Of a stretch of DNA of 64,000 nucleotides, positions 54,631-64,000 are shown one piece after another. The position numbers and the translations under genes were made by a program. How positions within the stretch are numbered: position 1 is the first letter of the stretch; every line of letters starts with the position of its first letter. Origin of the DNA: Sympetrum striolatum (taxonomy: Eukaryota; Arthropoda; Insecta; Odonata; Libellulidae); the NCBI GenBank assembly GCA_947579665.1, contig OX388343.1, positions 104,599,657-104,663,656 on the forward strand, given 5' to 3'. The notes below the pieces were generated by a model. The model was given only the letters and a program-made list of their open reading frames with translations, searched no databases and was not told the origin of the DNA.

Positions 54631-57600
54631 TACCTAACAAACTAATATAAAATATAGAGTAGTAGCATAATATTCTATTAGTACTCATTCTAAGCTCAGT
54701 TCCATCCCTGGACCATAAGGACCCCTCAGCGTCGTCTCTGTCAATATTCTCGATCATCATGGGTTTAGATCTCCCTCAGTATGCCCTGAGTAATAATAAT
54801 TATAACAATCAAATATTAGATAATACAAATAAAACCGATAATTTAAGAAAAGATTAACTAACAAACTAATATAAAATTTAGAGTAGTAGCATAATATTCT
54901 ATTAGTACTCATTCTAAGCTCAGTTCCATCCCTGGACCATAAGGACCCCTCAGCGTCATATCTGCCAATATTCTCCATCATCATGGGTTTAGATCTCCCA
55001 CAGTATGCCCTGAGAACTAATAATTATAACAATCAAATATTAGATAATACTAATAAAACACATAATATAAGAAAAGATAAACTAACAAACTAATATAAAA
55101 TATAGAGTAGTAGCATAATATTCTATTAGTACTCATTCTAAGCTCAGATCCATCCCTGGACCATAAGGACCCCTCAGCGTCGTCTCTGTCAATATTCTCC
55201 ATCATCATGGGTTTAGATCTCCCACAGTAAGCCCTGAGTAATAATAATTATAACAATCAAATATTAGATAATACTAATAAAACACATAATTTAAGAAAAG
55301 ATTAACTAACAAACTAATATAAAATATAGAGTAGTAGCATAATATTCTATTAGTACTCATTCTAAGCTCAGTTCCATCCCTGGACCATAAGGACCCCTCA
55401 GCGTCGTCTCAGTCAATATTCTCCATCATCATGGGTTTAGATCTCCCACAGTATGCCCTGAGTAGTAATAATTATAACAATCAAATATTAGATAATACTA
55501 ATAAAACACATAATTTAAGAAAAGAATAACTAACAAACTAATATAAAATATAGAGTAGTAGCATAATATTCTATTAGTACTCATTCTAAGCTCAGATCCA
55601 TCCCTGGACCATAAGGACCCCTCAGAGTCATATCTGCCAATATTCTCCATCATCATGGGTTTAGATCTCCCACAGTATGCCCTGAGTTATAATAATTAAC
55701 ACAATGAAATCTTAGATAATACTAATAAAACACATAATTTAAGAAAAGATTACCTAACAAACTAATATAAAATATAGAGTAGTAGCATAATATTCTATTA
55801 GTACTCATTCTAAGCTCAGTTCCATCCCTGGACCATATGGACCCCTCAGCGTTGTCTCTGTCAATATTCTCCATCATCATGGGTTTAGATCTCCCTCAGT
55901 ATGCCCTGAGTAATAATATTTATAACAATCAAATATTAGATAATACTAATAAAACACATAATTTAAGAAAAGATTAACTAACAAACTAATATAAAATATA
56001 GAGTAGTAGCATCATATTCTATTAGTACTCATTCTAAGCTCAGTTCCATCCCTGGACCATAAGGACCCCTCAGCGTCATCTCTGCCAATATTCTCCATCA
56101 TCATGGGTTTAGATCTCCCACAGTATGCCCTGAGTAATAATAATTATAACAATCAAATATTAGATAATACTAATAAACACATAATTTAAGAAAAGATTAA
56201 CTAACAAACTAATATAAAATATAGAGTAGTACCATAATATTCTATTAGTACTCATTCTAAGTTCAGTTCCATCCCTGGACCATAAGGACACCTCAGTGTC
56301 ATCTCTGCCAATATTCTCCATCATCATGGGTTTAGATCTCCCACAGTATGCCCTGAGTAATAATAATTATAACAATCAAATATTAGATAATACTAATAAA
56401 ACACATAATTTAAGAAAAGATTAACTAACTAACTAATATAAAATATAGAGTAGTAGCATAATATTCTATTAGTACTCATTCTAAGCTCAGTTCCATCCCT
56501 GAACCATAAGGACCGCTCAGCGTCATCTCTGCCAATATTCTCCATTATCATGGGTTTAGATCTCCCTCAGTATGCCCTGAGTAATAATAATTATAACAAT
56601 CAAATATTAGATAATACTAATAAAACACATAATTTTAGAAAAGATTAACTAACAAACTAATATAAAATATAGAGTAGTAGCATCATATTCTATTAGTACT
56701 CATTCTAAGCTCAGTTCCATCCCTGGACCATAAGGACCCCTCAGCGTCATCTCTGCCAATATTCTCCATCATCATGGGTTTAGATCTCCCACAGTATGCC
56801 CTGAGTAATAATAATTATAACAATCAAATATTAGATAATACTAATAAACACATAATCTAAGAAAAGATTAACTAACAAACTAATATAAAATATAGAGTAG
56901 TAGCATAATATTCTATTAGTACTCATTCTAAGCTCAGTTCCATCCCTGGACCATAAGGACCCCTCAGCGTCATCTCTGCCAATATTCTCCATCATCATGG
57001 GTTTAGATCTCCCACAGTATGCCCTGAGTAATAATAATTATAACAATCAAATATTAGATAATACTAATAAAACACATAATTTAAGAAAAGATTACCTAAC
57101 AAACTAATATAACATATAGAGTAGTAGCATAATATTCTATTAGTACTCATTCTAAGCTCAGTTCCATCCCTGGACCATATGGACCCCTCAGCGTTGTCTC
57201 TGTCAATATTCTCCATCATCATGGGTTTAGATCTCCCTCAGTATGCCCTGAGTAATAATAATTATAACAATCAAATATTAGATAATACTAATAAAACACA
57301 TAATTTAAGAAAAGATTAACTAACAAACTAATATAAAATATAGAGTAGTAGCATCATATTCTATTAGTACTCATTCTAAGCTCAGTTCCATCCCTGGACC
57401 ATAAGGACCCCTCAGCGTCATCTTTGCCAATATTCTCCATCATCATGGGTTTAGATCTCCCACAGTATGCCCTGAGTAATAATAATTATAACAATCAAAT
57501 ATTAGATAATACTAATAAACACATAATTTAACAAAAGATTAACTAACAAACTAATATAAAATATAGAGTAGTAGCATAATATTCTATTAGTACTCATTCT

Positions 57601-57987
57601 AAGCTCAGTTCCATCCCTGGACCATAAGGACCCCTCAGCGTCATCTCTGCCAATATTCTCCATCATCATGGGTTTAGATCTCCCACAGTATGCCCTGAGT
57701 AATAATATTTATAACAATCAAATCTTATATAATACTAATAAAACACATAATTTAAGAAAAGATTAACTAACAAACTAATATAAAATATAGAGTAGTAGCA
57801 TAATATTCTATTAGTTCTCATTCTAAGCTCAGTTCCATCCCTGGACCATAAGGACCCCTCAGCGTCATCTCTGCCAATATTGTCCATCATCATGGGTTTA
57901 GATCTCCCACAGTATGCCGTGAGTAATAATAATTATAACAATCAAATATTAGATAATACTAATAAAACACATAATTTAAGGAAATAC

Positions 57988-58433
57988 AAGTTATTAAACT
58001 ATTTAAAATATAGAGCAGTAGCTTAATATTCTATTAGTACTCATTCTAAGCTCAGTTCCATCCCTGGACCATAAGGACCCCTCAGCATCATTTCTGCCAT
58101 TATTCTCCATCATCATGGGTTTAGATCTCCTACAGTATGCCCTGAGTAATGATAATTATAACAATCAAATATTACATAATACTAATAAAACACATAATTT
58201 AAGGAAATACTAGTTATTAAACTATTTAAAATATAGAGTAGTAGTTCAATATTCTATTAGTACTCATTCTAAGCTCAGTTCCATCCCTGGACCATAAGGA
58301 CCCCTCAGCATCATTTCTGCCAATATTCTCCATCATCATGGGTTTAGATCTCCCACAGTATGCCCTGAGTAATGATAATTATAACAATCAAATATTAGAT
58401 AATACTAATAAAACTCATAATATAAGAAAAGAT
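57988..58433. repeat. D-type monomers in copy 2, run 3 (2)
   Basis: Counterpart of 39775-40220 at offset 18213, including the private ACAAGTTATT. One core differs (CAGCATC instead of CAGCGTC near 58309). Confidence 0.8.
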
Positions 58434-59104
58434 AAACTAACAAACTAATATAAAATATAGAGTAGTAGCATAATATTCTATTAGTACTCATTCTAAGCTC
58501 AGATCCATCCCTGGACCATAAGGACCCCTCAGCGTCGTCTCTGTCAATATTCTCCATCATCATGGGTTTAGATCTCCCTCAGTATGCCCTGAGTAATAAT
58601 AATTATAACAATCACATATTAGATAATACAAATAAAACACATAATTTAAGAAAAGATTAACTAACAAACTAATATAAAATATAGAGTAGTAGCATAATAT
58701 TCTATTAGTACTCATTCTAAGCTCAGTTCCATCCCTGGACCATAAGGACCGCTCAGCGTCATCTCTGCCAATATTCTCCATCATCATGGGTTTAGATCTC
58801 CCACAGTATGCCCTGTGTAATAATAATTATAACAATCAAATATTAGATAATACTAATAAACACATAATTTAAGAAAAGATTAACTAACAAACTAATATAA
58901 AATATAGAGTAGTAGCATAATATTCTATTAGTACTCATTCTAAGCTCAGATCCATCCCTGGACCATAAGGACCCCTCAGCGTCATCTCTGCCAATATTCT
59001 CCATCATCATGGGTTTAGATCTCCCACAGTATGCCGTGAGTAATAATAATTATAACAATCAAATATTAGATAATACTAATAAAACGCATAATTTAAGGAA
59101 ATAC

Positions 59105-59550
59105 TAGTTATTAAACTATTTAAAATATAGAGCAGTAGCTTAATATTCTATTAGTACTCATTCTAAGCTCAGTTCCATCCCTGGACCATAAGGACCCCTC
59201 AGCATCATTTCTGCCAATATTCTCCATCATCATGGGTTTAGATCTCCCACAGTATGCCCTGAGTAATAATAATTATAACAATCAAATATTAGATTATACT
59301 AATAAAACTCATAATTAAAGAAAATACTAGTTATTAAACTATTTAAAATATAGAGTAGTAGTTTAATATTCTATTAGTACTCATTCTAAGCTCAGTTCCA
59401 TCCCTGGACCTTAAGGACCCCTCAGCGTCATTTCTGCCAATATTCTCCATCATCATGGGTTTAGATCTCCCACAGTATGCCCTGAGTAATAATAATTATA
59501 ACAATCAAATATTAGATAATACTAATAAAACACATAATTTAAGAAAAGAT
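59105..59550. repeat. D-type monomers in copy 2, run 4 (2)
   Basis: Counterpart of 40892-41337 at offset 18213, with AGATTATAC instead of AGATAATAC. Confidence 0.8.
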
Positions 59551-59918
59551 TACCTAACAAACTAATATAAAATATAGAGTAGTAGCATAATATTCTATTA
59601 GTACTCATTCTAAGCTCAGTTCCATCCCTGGACCATAAGGACCCCTCAGCGTCGTCTCTGTCAATATTCTCGATCATCATGGGTTTAGATCTCCCTCAGT
59701 ATGCCCTGAGTAATAATAATTATAACAATCAAATATTAGATAATACAAATAAAACACATAATTTAAGAAAAGATTAACTAACAAACTAATATAAAATATA
59801 GAGTAGTAGCATAATATTCTATTAGTACTCATTCTAAGCTCAGTTCCATCCCTGGACCATAAGGACCCCTCAGCGTCATATCTGCCAATATTCTCCATCA
59901 TCATGGGTTTAGATCTCC

Positions 59919-60020
59919 TTAGATTAGTACTCATTCTAAGCTCAGTTCCATCCCTGGACCATAAGGACCCCTCAGCATCATTTCTGCTAATATTCTCCAT
60001 CATCATGGGTTTAGATCTCC
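59919..60020. repeat. Truncated 102-bp monomer, second copy
   Basis: Same AGATCTCC-TTAG-ATTAGTACTC junction as at 41706-41807. The 109-codon minus-strand open frame recurs at 59677-60006 with the same translation. Confidence 0.9.
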
Positions 60021-60100
60021 TACAGTATGCCCTGAGTAATGATAATTATAACAATCAAATATTAGATAATACTAATAAAACACATAATTTAAGGAAATAC

Positions 60101-61214
60101 TAGTTATTAAACTATTTAAAATATAGAGTAGTAGTTCAATATTCTATTAGTACTCATTCTAAGCTCAGTTCCATCCCTGGACCATAAGGACCCCTCAGCG
60201 TCGTTTCTGCCAATATTCTCCATCATCATGGGTTTAGATCTCCCACAGTATGCCCTGAGTAATGATAATTATAACAATCAAATATTAGATAATACTAATA
60301 AAACACATAATTTTAGGAAATACTAGTTATTAAACTATTTAAAATATTGAGTATTAGTTTAATATTCTATTAGTACTCATTCTAAGCTCAGTTCCATCCC
60401 TGGACCATAAGGACCCCTCAGCGTCATTTCTGCCAATATTCTCCATCATCATGGGTTTAGATCTCCCACAGTATGCCCTGAGTAATGATAATTATAACAA
60501 TCAAATATTAGATAATACTAATAATACACATATTTAAAGGAAATACTAGTTATTAAACTATTTAAAATATAGAGTAGTAGTTTCATATTCTATTAGTACT
60601 CATGCTAAGCTCAGTTCCATCCCTGGACCATAAGGACCCCTCAGCGTCATTTCTGCCAATATTCTCCATCATCATGGGTTTAGATCTCCCACAGTATGCC
60701 CTGAGTAATGATAATTATAACAATCAAATATTAGATAATACTAATAAAACACATAATTTAAGTAATACTAGTTATTAAACTATTTAAAATATAGAATAGT
60801 AGTTAAATATTCTATTAGTACTCATTCTAAGCTCAGTTCCATCCCTGGACCATAAGGGCCCCTCAGCGTCATTTCTGCCAAAATTCTCCATCATCATGGG
60901 TTTAGATCTCCCACAGTATGACCTGAGTAATGATAATTATAACAATCAAATATTAGATAATACTAATAAAACACATAATTTAAGGAAATACTAGTTATTA
61001 ATCTATTTAAAATATAGAGTAGTAGTTTAATATTCTATTAGTACTCATTCTAAGCTCAGTTCCATCCCTGGACCTTAAGGACCCCTCAGCGTCGTCTCTG
61101 TCAATATTCTCCATCATCATGGGTTTAGATCTCCCTCAGTATGCCCTGAGTAATAATAATTATAACAAACAAATATTAGATAATACAAATAAAACACATA
61201 ATTTAAGAAAAGAT
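60101..61214. repeat. D-type monomers in copy 2, longest run (5)
   Basis: Counterpart of 41888-43001 with the same series of private variants. The following TTACCTAACAATC monomer of copy 1 (43002 to about 43225) is missing, so the run joins directly to the CATCATGTTTTTAG series. Confidence 0.85.
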
Positions 61215-63003
61215 TAACTAACAAACTAATATATAATATAGAGTAGTAGCATAATATTCTATTAGTACTCATTCTAAGCTCAGTTCCATCCCTGGACCAT
61301 AAGGACCCCTCAGCGTCATCTCTGTCAATATTCTCCATCATCATGTTTTTAGATCTCCCACAGTAACCCCTGAGTAATAATAATTATAACAATCAAATAT
61401 TAGATAATACTAATCAAACACATAATTTAAGAAAAGATTACCTAACAATCTAATATAAAATATGGAGTAGTAGCATAATATTTTATTAGTACTCATTCAA
61501 AGCTCAGTTCCATCCCTCGACCATAAGGACCCCTCAGCGTCGTCTCTGTCAATATTCTCCATCATCATGGGTTTAGATCTCCCTCAGTATGCCCTGTGTA
61601 ATAATAATTATAACAATCAAATATTAGATAATACAAATAAAACACATAATTTAAGAAAAGATTAACTAACAAACTAATATAAAATATAGAGTAGTAGCAT
61701 AATATTCTATTAGTACTCATTCTAAGCTCAGTTCCATCCCTGGACCATAAGGGTCCCTCAGCGTCATCTCTGTATATTCTCCATCATCATGGGTTTAGAT
61801 CTCCCACAGTATGCCCTGAGTAATAATAATTATAACAATCAAATATTAGATAATACTAATAAAACACATAATTTAAGAAAAGATTAACTAACAAACTAAT
61901 ATAAAATATGGATTAGTAGCATAATATTCTATTAGTACTCATTCTAAGCTCAGTTCCATCCCTGGACCATAAGGACCCCTCAGCGTCGTCTCTGTCAATA
62001 TTCTCCATCATCATGGGTTTAGATCTCCCTCAGTATGCCCTGAGTAATAATAATTATAACAATCAAATATTCGATAATACAAATAAAACACATAATTTAA
62101 GAAAAGATTAACTAACAAACTAATATAAAATATAGAGTAGTAGCATAATATTCTATTAGTACTCAGTCTAAGCTCAGTTCCATCCCTGGACCATTAGGAC
62201 CCCTCAGCATCGTCTCTGTCAATATTCTCCATCATCATGGGTTTAGATCTCCCTCAGTATGCCCTGAGTAATAATAATTATAACAATCAAATATTAGATA
62301 ATACAAATAAAACACATAATTTAAGAAAAGATTAACTAACAAACTAATATAAAATATAGAGTAGTAGCATAATATTCTATTAGTACTCATTCTAAGCTCA
62401 GTTCCATCCCTGGACCATAAGGACCCCTCAGCGTCATATCTGCCAATATTCTCCATCATCATGGGTTTAGATCTCCCACAGTATGCCCTGAGTAATAATA
62501 ATTATAACAATCAAATATTAGATAATACAAATAAAACACATAATTTAAGAAAAGATTAACTAACAAACTAATATAAAATATAAAGTAGTAGCATAATATT
62601 CTATTAGTACTCATTCTAAGCTCAGTTCCATCCCTGGACCATAAGGACCGCTCAGCGTCATCTCTGCCAATATTCTCCATCATCATGGGTTTAGATCTCC
62701 CACAGTATGCCCTGTGTAATAATAATTATAACAATCAAATATTAGATAATACTAATAAACACATAATTTAAGAAAAGATTAACTAACAAACTAATATAAA
62801 ATATAGAGTAGTAGCATAATATTCTATTAGTACTCATTCTAAGCTCAGTTCCATCCCTGGACCATAAGGGCCCCTCAGCGTCATTTCTGCCAAAATTCTC
62901 CATCATCATGGGTTTAGATCTCCCACAGTATGACCTGAGTAATGATAATTATAACAATCAAATATTAGATAATACTAATAAAACACATAATTTAAGGAAA
63001 TAC

Positions 63004-63449
63004 TAGTTATTAATCTATTTAAAATATAGAGTAGTAGTTTAATATTCTATTAGTACTCATTCTAAGCTCAGTTCCATCCCTGGACCTTAAGGACCCCTCA
63101 GCGTCATTTCTGCCAATATTCTCCATCATCATGGGTTTAGATCTCCCACAGTATGCCCTGAGTAATGATAATTATAACAATCAAATATTAGATAATCCTA
63201 ATAAACAACATAATTTAAGGAAATACTAGTTATTAAACTATTTAAAATATAGAGTAGTAGTTTAATATTCTATTAGTACTCATTCTAAGCTCAGTTCCAT
63301 CCCTGGACCGTAAGGACCCCTCAGCGTCATTTCTGCCAATATTCTCCATCATCATGGGTTTAGATCTCCAACAGTATGCCCTGAGTAATGATAATTATAA
63401 CAATCAAATATTAGATAATAAAAATAAAACACATAATTTAAGAAAAGAT
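63004..63449. repeat. D-type monomers in copy 2, last run (2)
   Basis: Counterpart of 45015-45460 at offset 17989, including CCGTAAGG and CCTAATAAACAACAT. Confidence 0.85.
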
Positions 63450-63517
63450 TAACTAACAAACTAATATAAAATATAGAGTAGTTGCATAATATTCTATTAG
63501 TACTCATTCTAAGCTCA

Positions 63518-64000
63518 GTTCCATCCCTGGACCATAAGGACCCCTCAGCGTCATTTCTGCCAATATTCTCCATCATCATGGGTTTAGATCTCCCACAGTA
63601 TGCCCTGAGTAATAATAATTATGACAATCAAATATTAGATAATACTAATAAAACACATAATTTAAGAAAATACTAATTATTAAACTATTTAAAATATAGA
63701 GTAGTAGTTTAATATTCTATTAGTACTCATTCTAAGCTCAGATCCATCCCTGGACCATAAGGACCCCTCAGAATATTCTCTGCCAATATTCTGCATCATC
63801 ATGGGTTTAGATCTCCCACAGTTTGCCCTGAGTAATAATAATTATAACAATCAAATATAAGATAATACTAAAAGAAACACATATTTTAAGAAAATACTAT
63901 ATATTAAACTATTTATAATATAGAGTAGCAGCTTAATATTCTATTAGTACTCATTCTAAGCTCAGATCTATCCCTGGACCATAAGGACCCCTCAGCGTCA
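63518..64000. repeat. Diverged monomers at the right end
   Basis: After copy 2 ends, the monomers carry changes not seen elsewhere: CTAATTATTAAAC, CAGAATATTCTCTGCC, TTCTGCATC, CAGTTTGCCC, AAATATAAGATAATACTAAAAG, CTATATATTAAACTATTTATAATATAG and CAGATCTATCC. The spacers are D-type. This may be the start of an older, less homogenised zone. The window ends inside a core. Confidence 0.7.

Larger units (their letters stand above)
51695..55850. repeat. 2,236-bp higher-order repeat in copy 2, ~1.8 units
   Basis: The CATCATCACGGG variant occurs twice here, at 51852 and 54088 (spacing 2,236), against three times in copy 1. The last unit keeps the monomer with GTAGTAATAATT (near 55454) that the corresponding copy 1 unit lost. 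Confidence 0.85.
46046..63517. repeat. Large duplicated segment, copy 2 (~17.5 kb)
   Basis: Near-identical to 25150-45528. Relative to copy 1 it lacks three monomers (672 bp), lacks one 2,236-bp unit, gains one monomer near 55.3-55.5 kb, lacks one near 42.9-43.1 kb of copy 1, and has one extra base. These sum exactly to the 2,907-bp length difference. The remaining differences are isolated substitutions, for example at 46252 (CTTCATC), 55411 (GTCTCAGTC) and 59295 (AGATTATAC). Confidence 0.85.
1..64000. repeat. Satellite DNA array, ~224-bp monomer
   Basis: The same unit repeats head to tail from the first to the last base, about 286 times, always in one orientation. Landmarks such as AGTACT, CCATCCCTGGACC, CATCATCATGGG, AGATCT and CCCTGAG recur about every 224 bp in most or all monomers. 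Monomer lengths cluster at 222, 223 and 224 bp. I saw no non-satellite insertion. In known eukaryotic genomes, long same-orientation arrays with higher-order structure are typical of centromeric or pericentromeric heterochromatin. That placement is inference, because the window includes no flanking unique DNA. It could instead be a subtelomeric or interstitial heterochromatic block. Confidence 0.98.

Noticed and set aside
25150..63517. Large duplication as a pure assembly error
   Set aside because: The copies differ by scattered substitutions and four separate whole-unit indels, which a simple duplicate path in an assembly would not create. It is kept as a real candidate, but read-level confirmation is still needed.
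1465..63579. About 50 minus-strand open frames of 65-76 codons and two of 109 codons, starting at ATGATGATG
   Set aside because: They are the same satellite sequence read repeatedly. Whether a monomer is open depends on one spacer base, the downstream half encodes a low-complexity Y/L/N-rich stretch from AT-rich DNA, and no known domain, codon pattern or gene context supports translation.
1..64000. CRISPR-like alternation of a conserved core and a variable spacer
   Set aside because: The period (224 bp) and core (about 97 bp) are far too long, and the spacers are themselves copies of one another rather than unique sequences. No cas gene is present.
1..64000. CENP-B box
   Set aside because: I looked for the TTCG....A..CGGG pattern in both orientations in the main monomer types and did not find it. 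A systematic motif scan would be needed to exclude degenerate versions.
1..64000. tRNA, rRNA or other structured RNA genes
   Set aside because: No cloverleaf landmarks or rRNA-like segments were recognised in any monomer variant. All sequence is accounted for by the satellite.

Overview
The whole 64,000-base window is one uninterrupted tandem array of an AT-rich satellite with a basic period of about 224 bp, roughly 286 copies, all in the same orientation. I found no supported protein gene, RNA gene, mobile element or unique sequence. Such a homogeneous, hierarchically organised satellite points to a eukaryotic chromosome, most likely centromeric, pericentromeric or other heterochromatin. The sequence does not identify the species or lineage.

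Each monomer has two parts. A core of about 97 bp is close to 51% G+C by hand count (positions 64-160 of the first monomer). A spacer of about 127 bp is close to 17% G+C. Monomers fall into recognisable variants: standard 224-bp types; a 222-bp variant with linked changes in the core; a 223-bp variant with a different spacer ('D-type', marked by ACTAGTTATTAAAC); and several rarer spacer types.

Monomers are grouped into larger repeats. From left to right: a composite block of about 12.5 kb (1-12489); a partial second copy of it (12490-16958); three successive units of a 15-16-monomer repeat of about 3.58 kb (16959-27471); a mixed stretch (27472 to about 31470); a 10-monomer repeat of 2,236 bp present about 2.7 times (about 31470-37620); and a D-type-rich mosaic (to about 45528). 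A short patch at 45529-46045 resembles sequence near 19.3-19.8 kb. From about 46046 to 63517 comes a second, near-identical copy of about 25150-45528. The last 480 bp are more diverged.

The two large copies differ in length by 2,907 bp. That difference is fully accounted for by whole-monomer or whole-higher-order-unit gains and losses (672, 2,236, and two cancelling 224-bp changes) plus one single-base indel. This fits recent unequal exchange or amplification. The short minus-strand reading frames that recur in many monomers follow from the repeat sequence and are not annotated as genes. I see no evidence of a new multi-gene system; the interest lies in the layered repeat architecture and the nature of the core.
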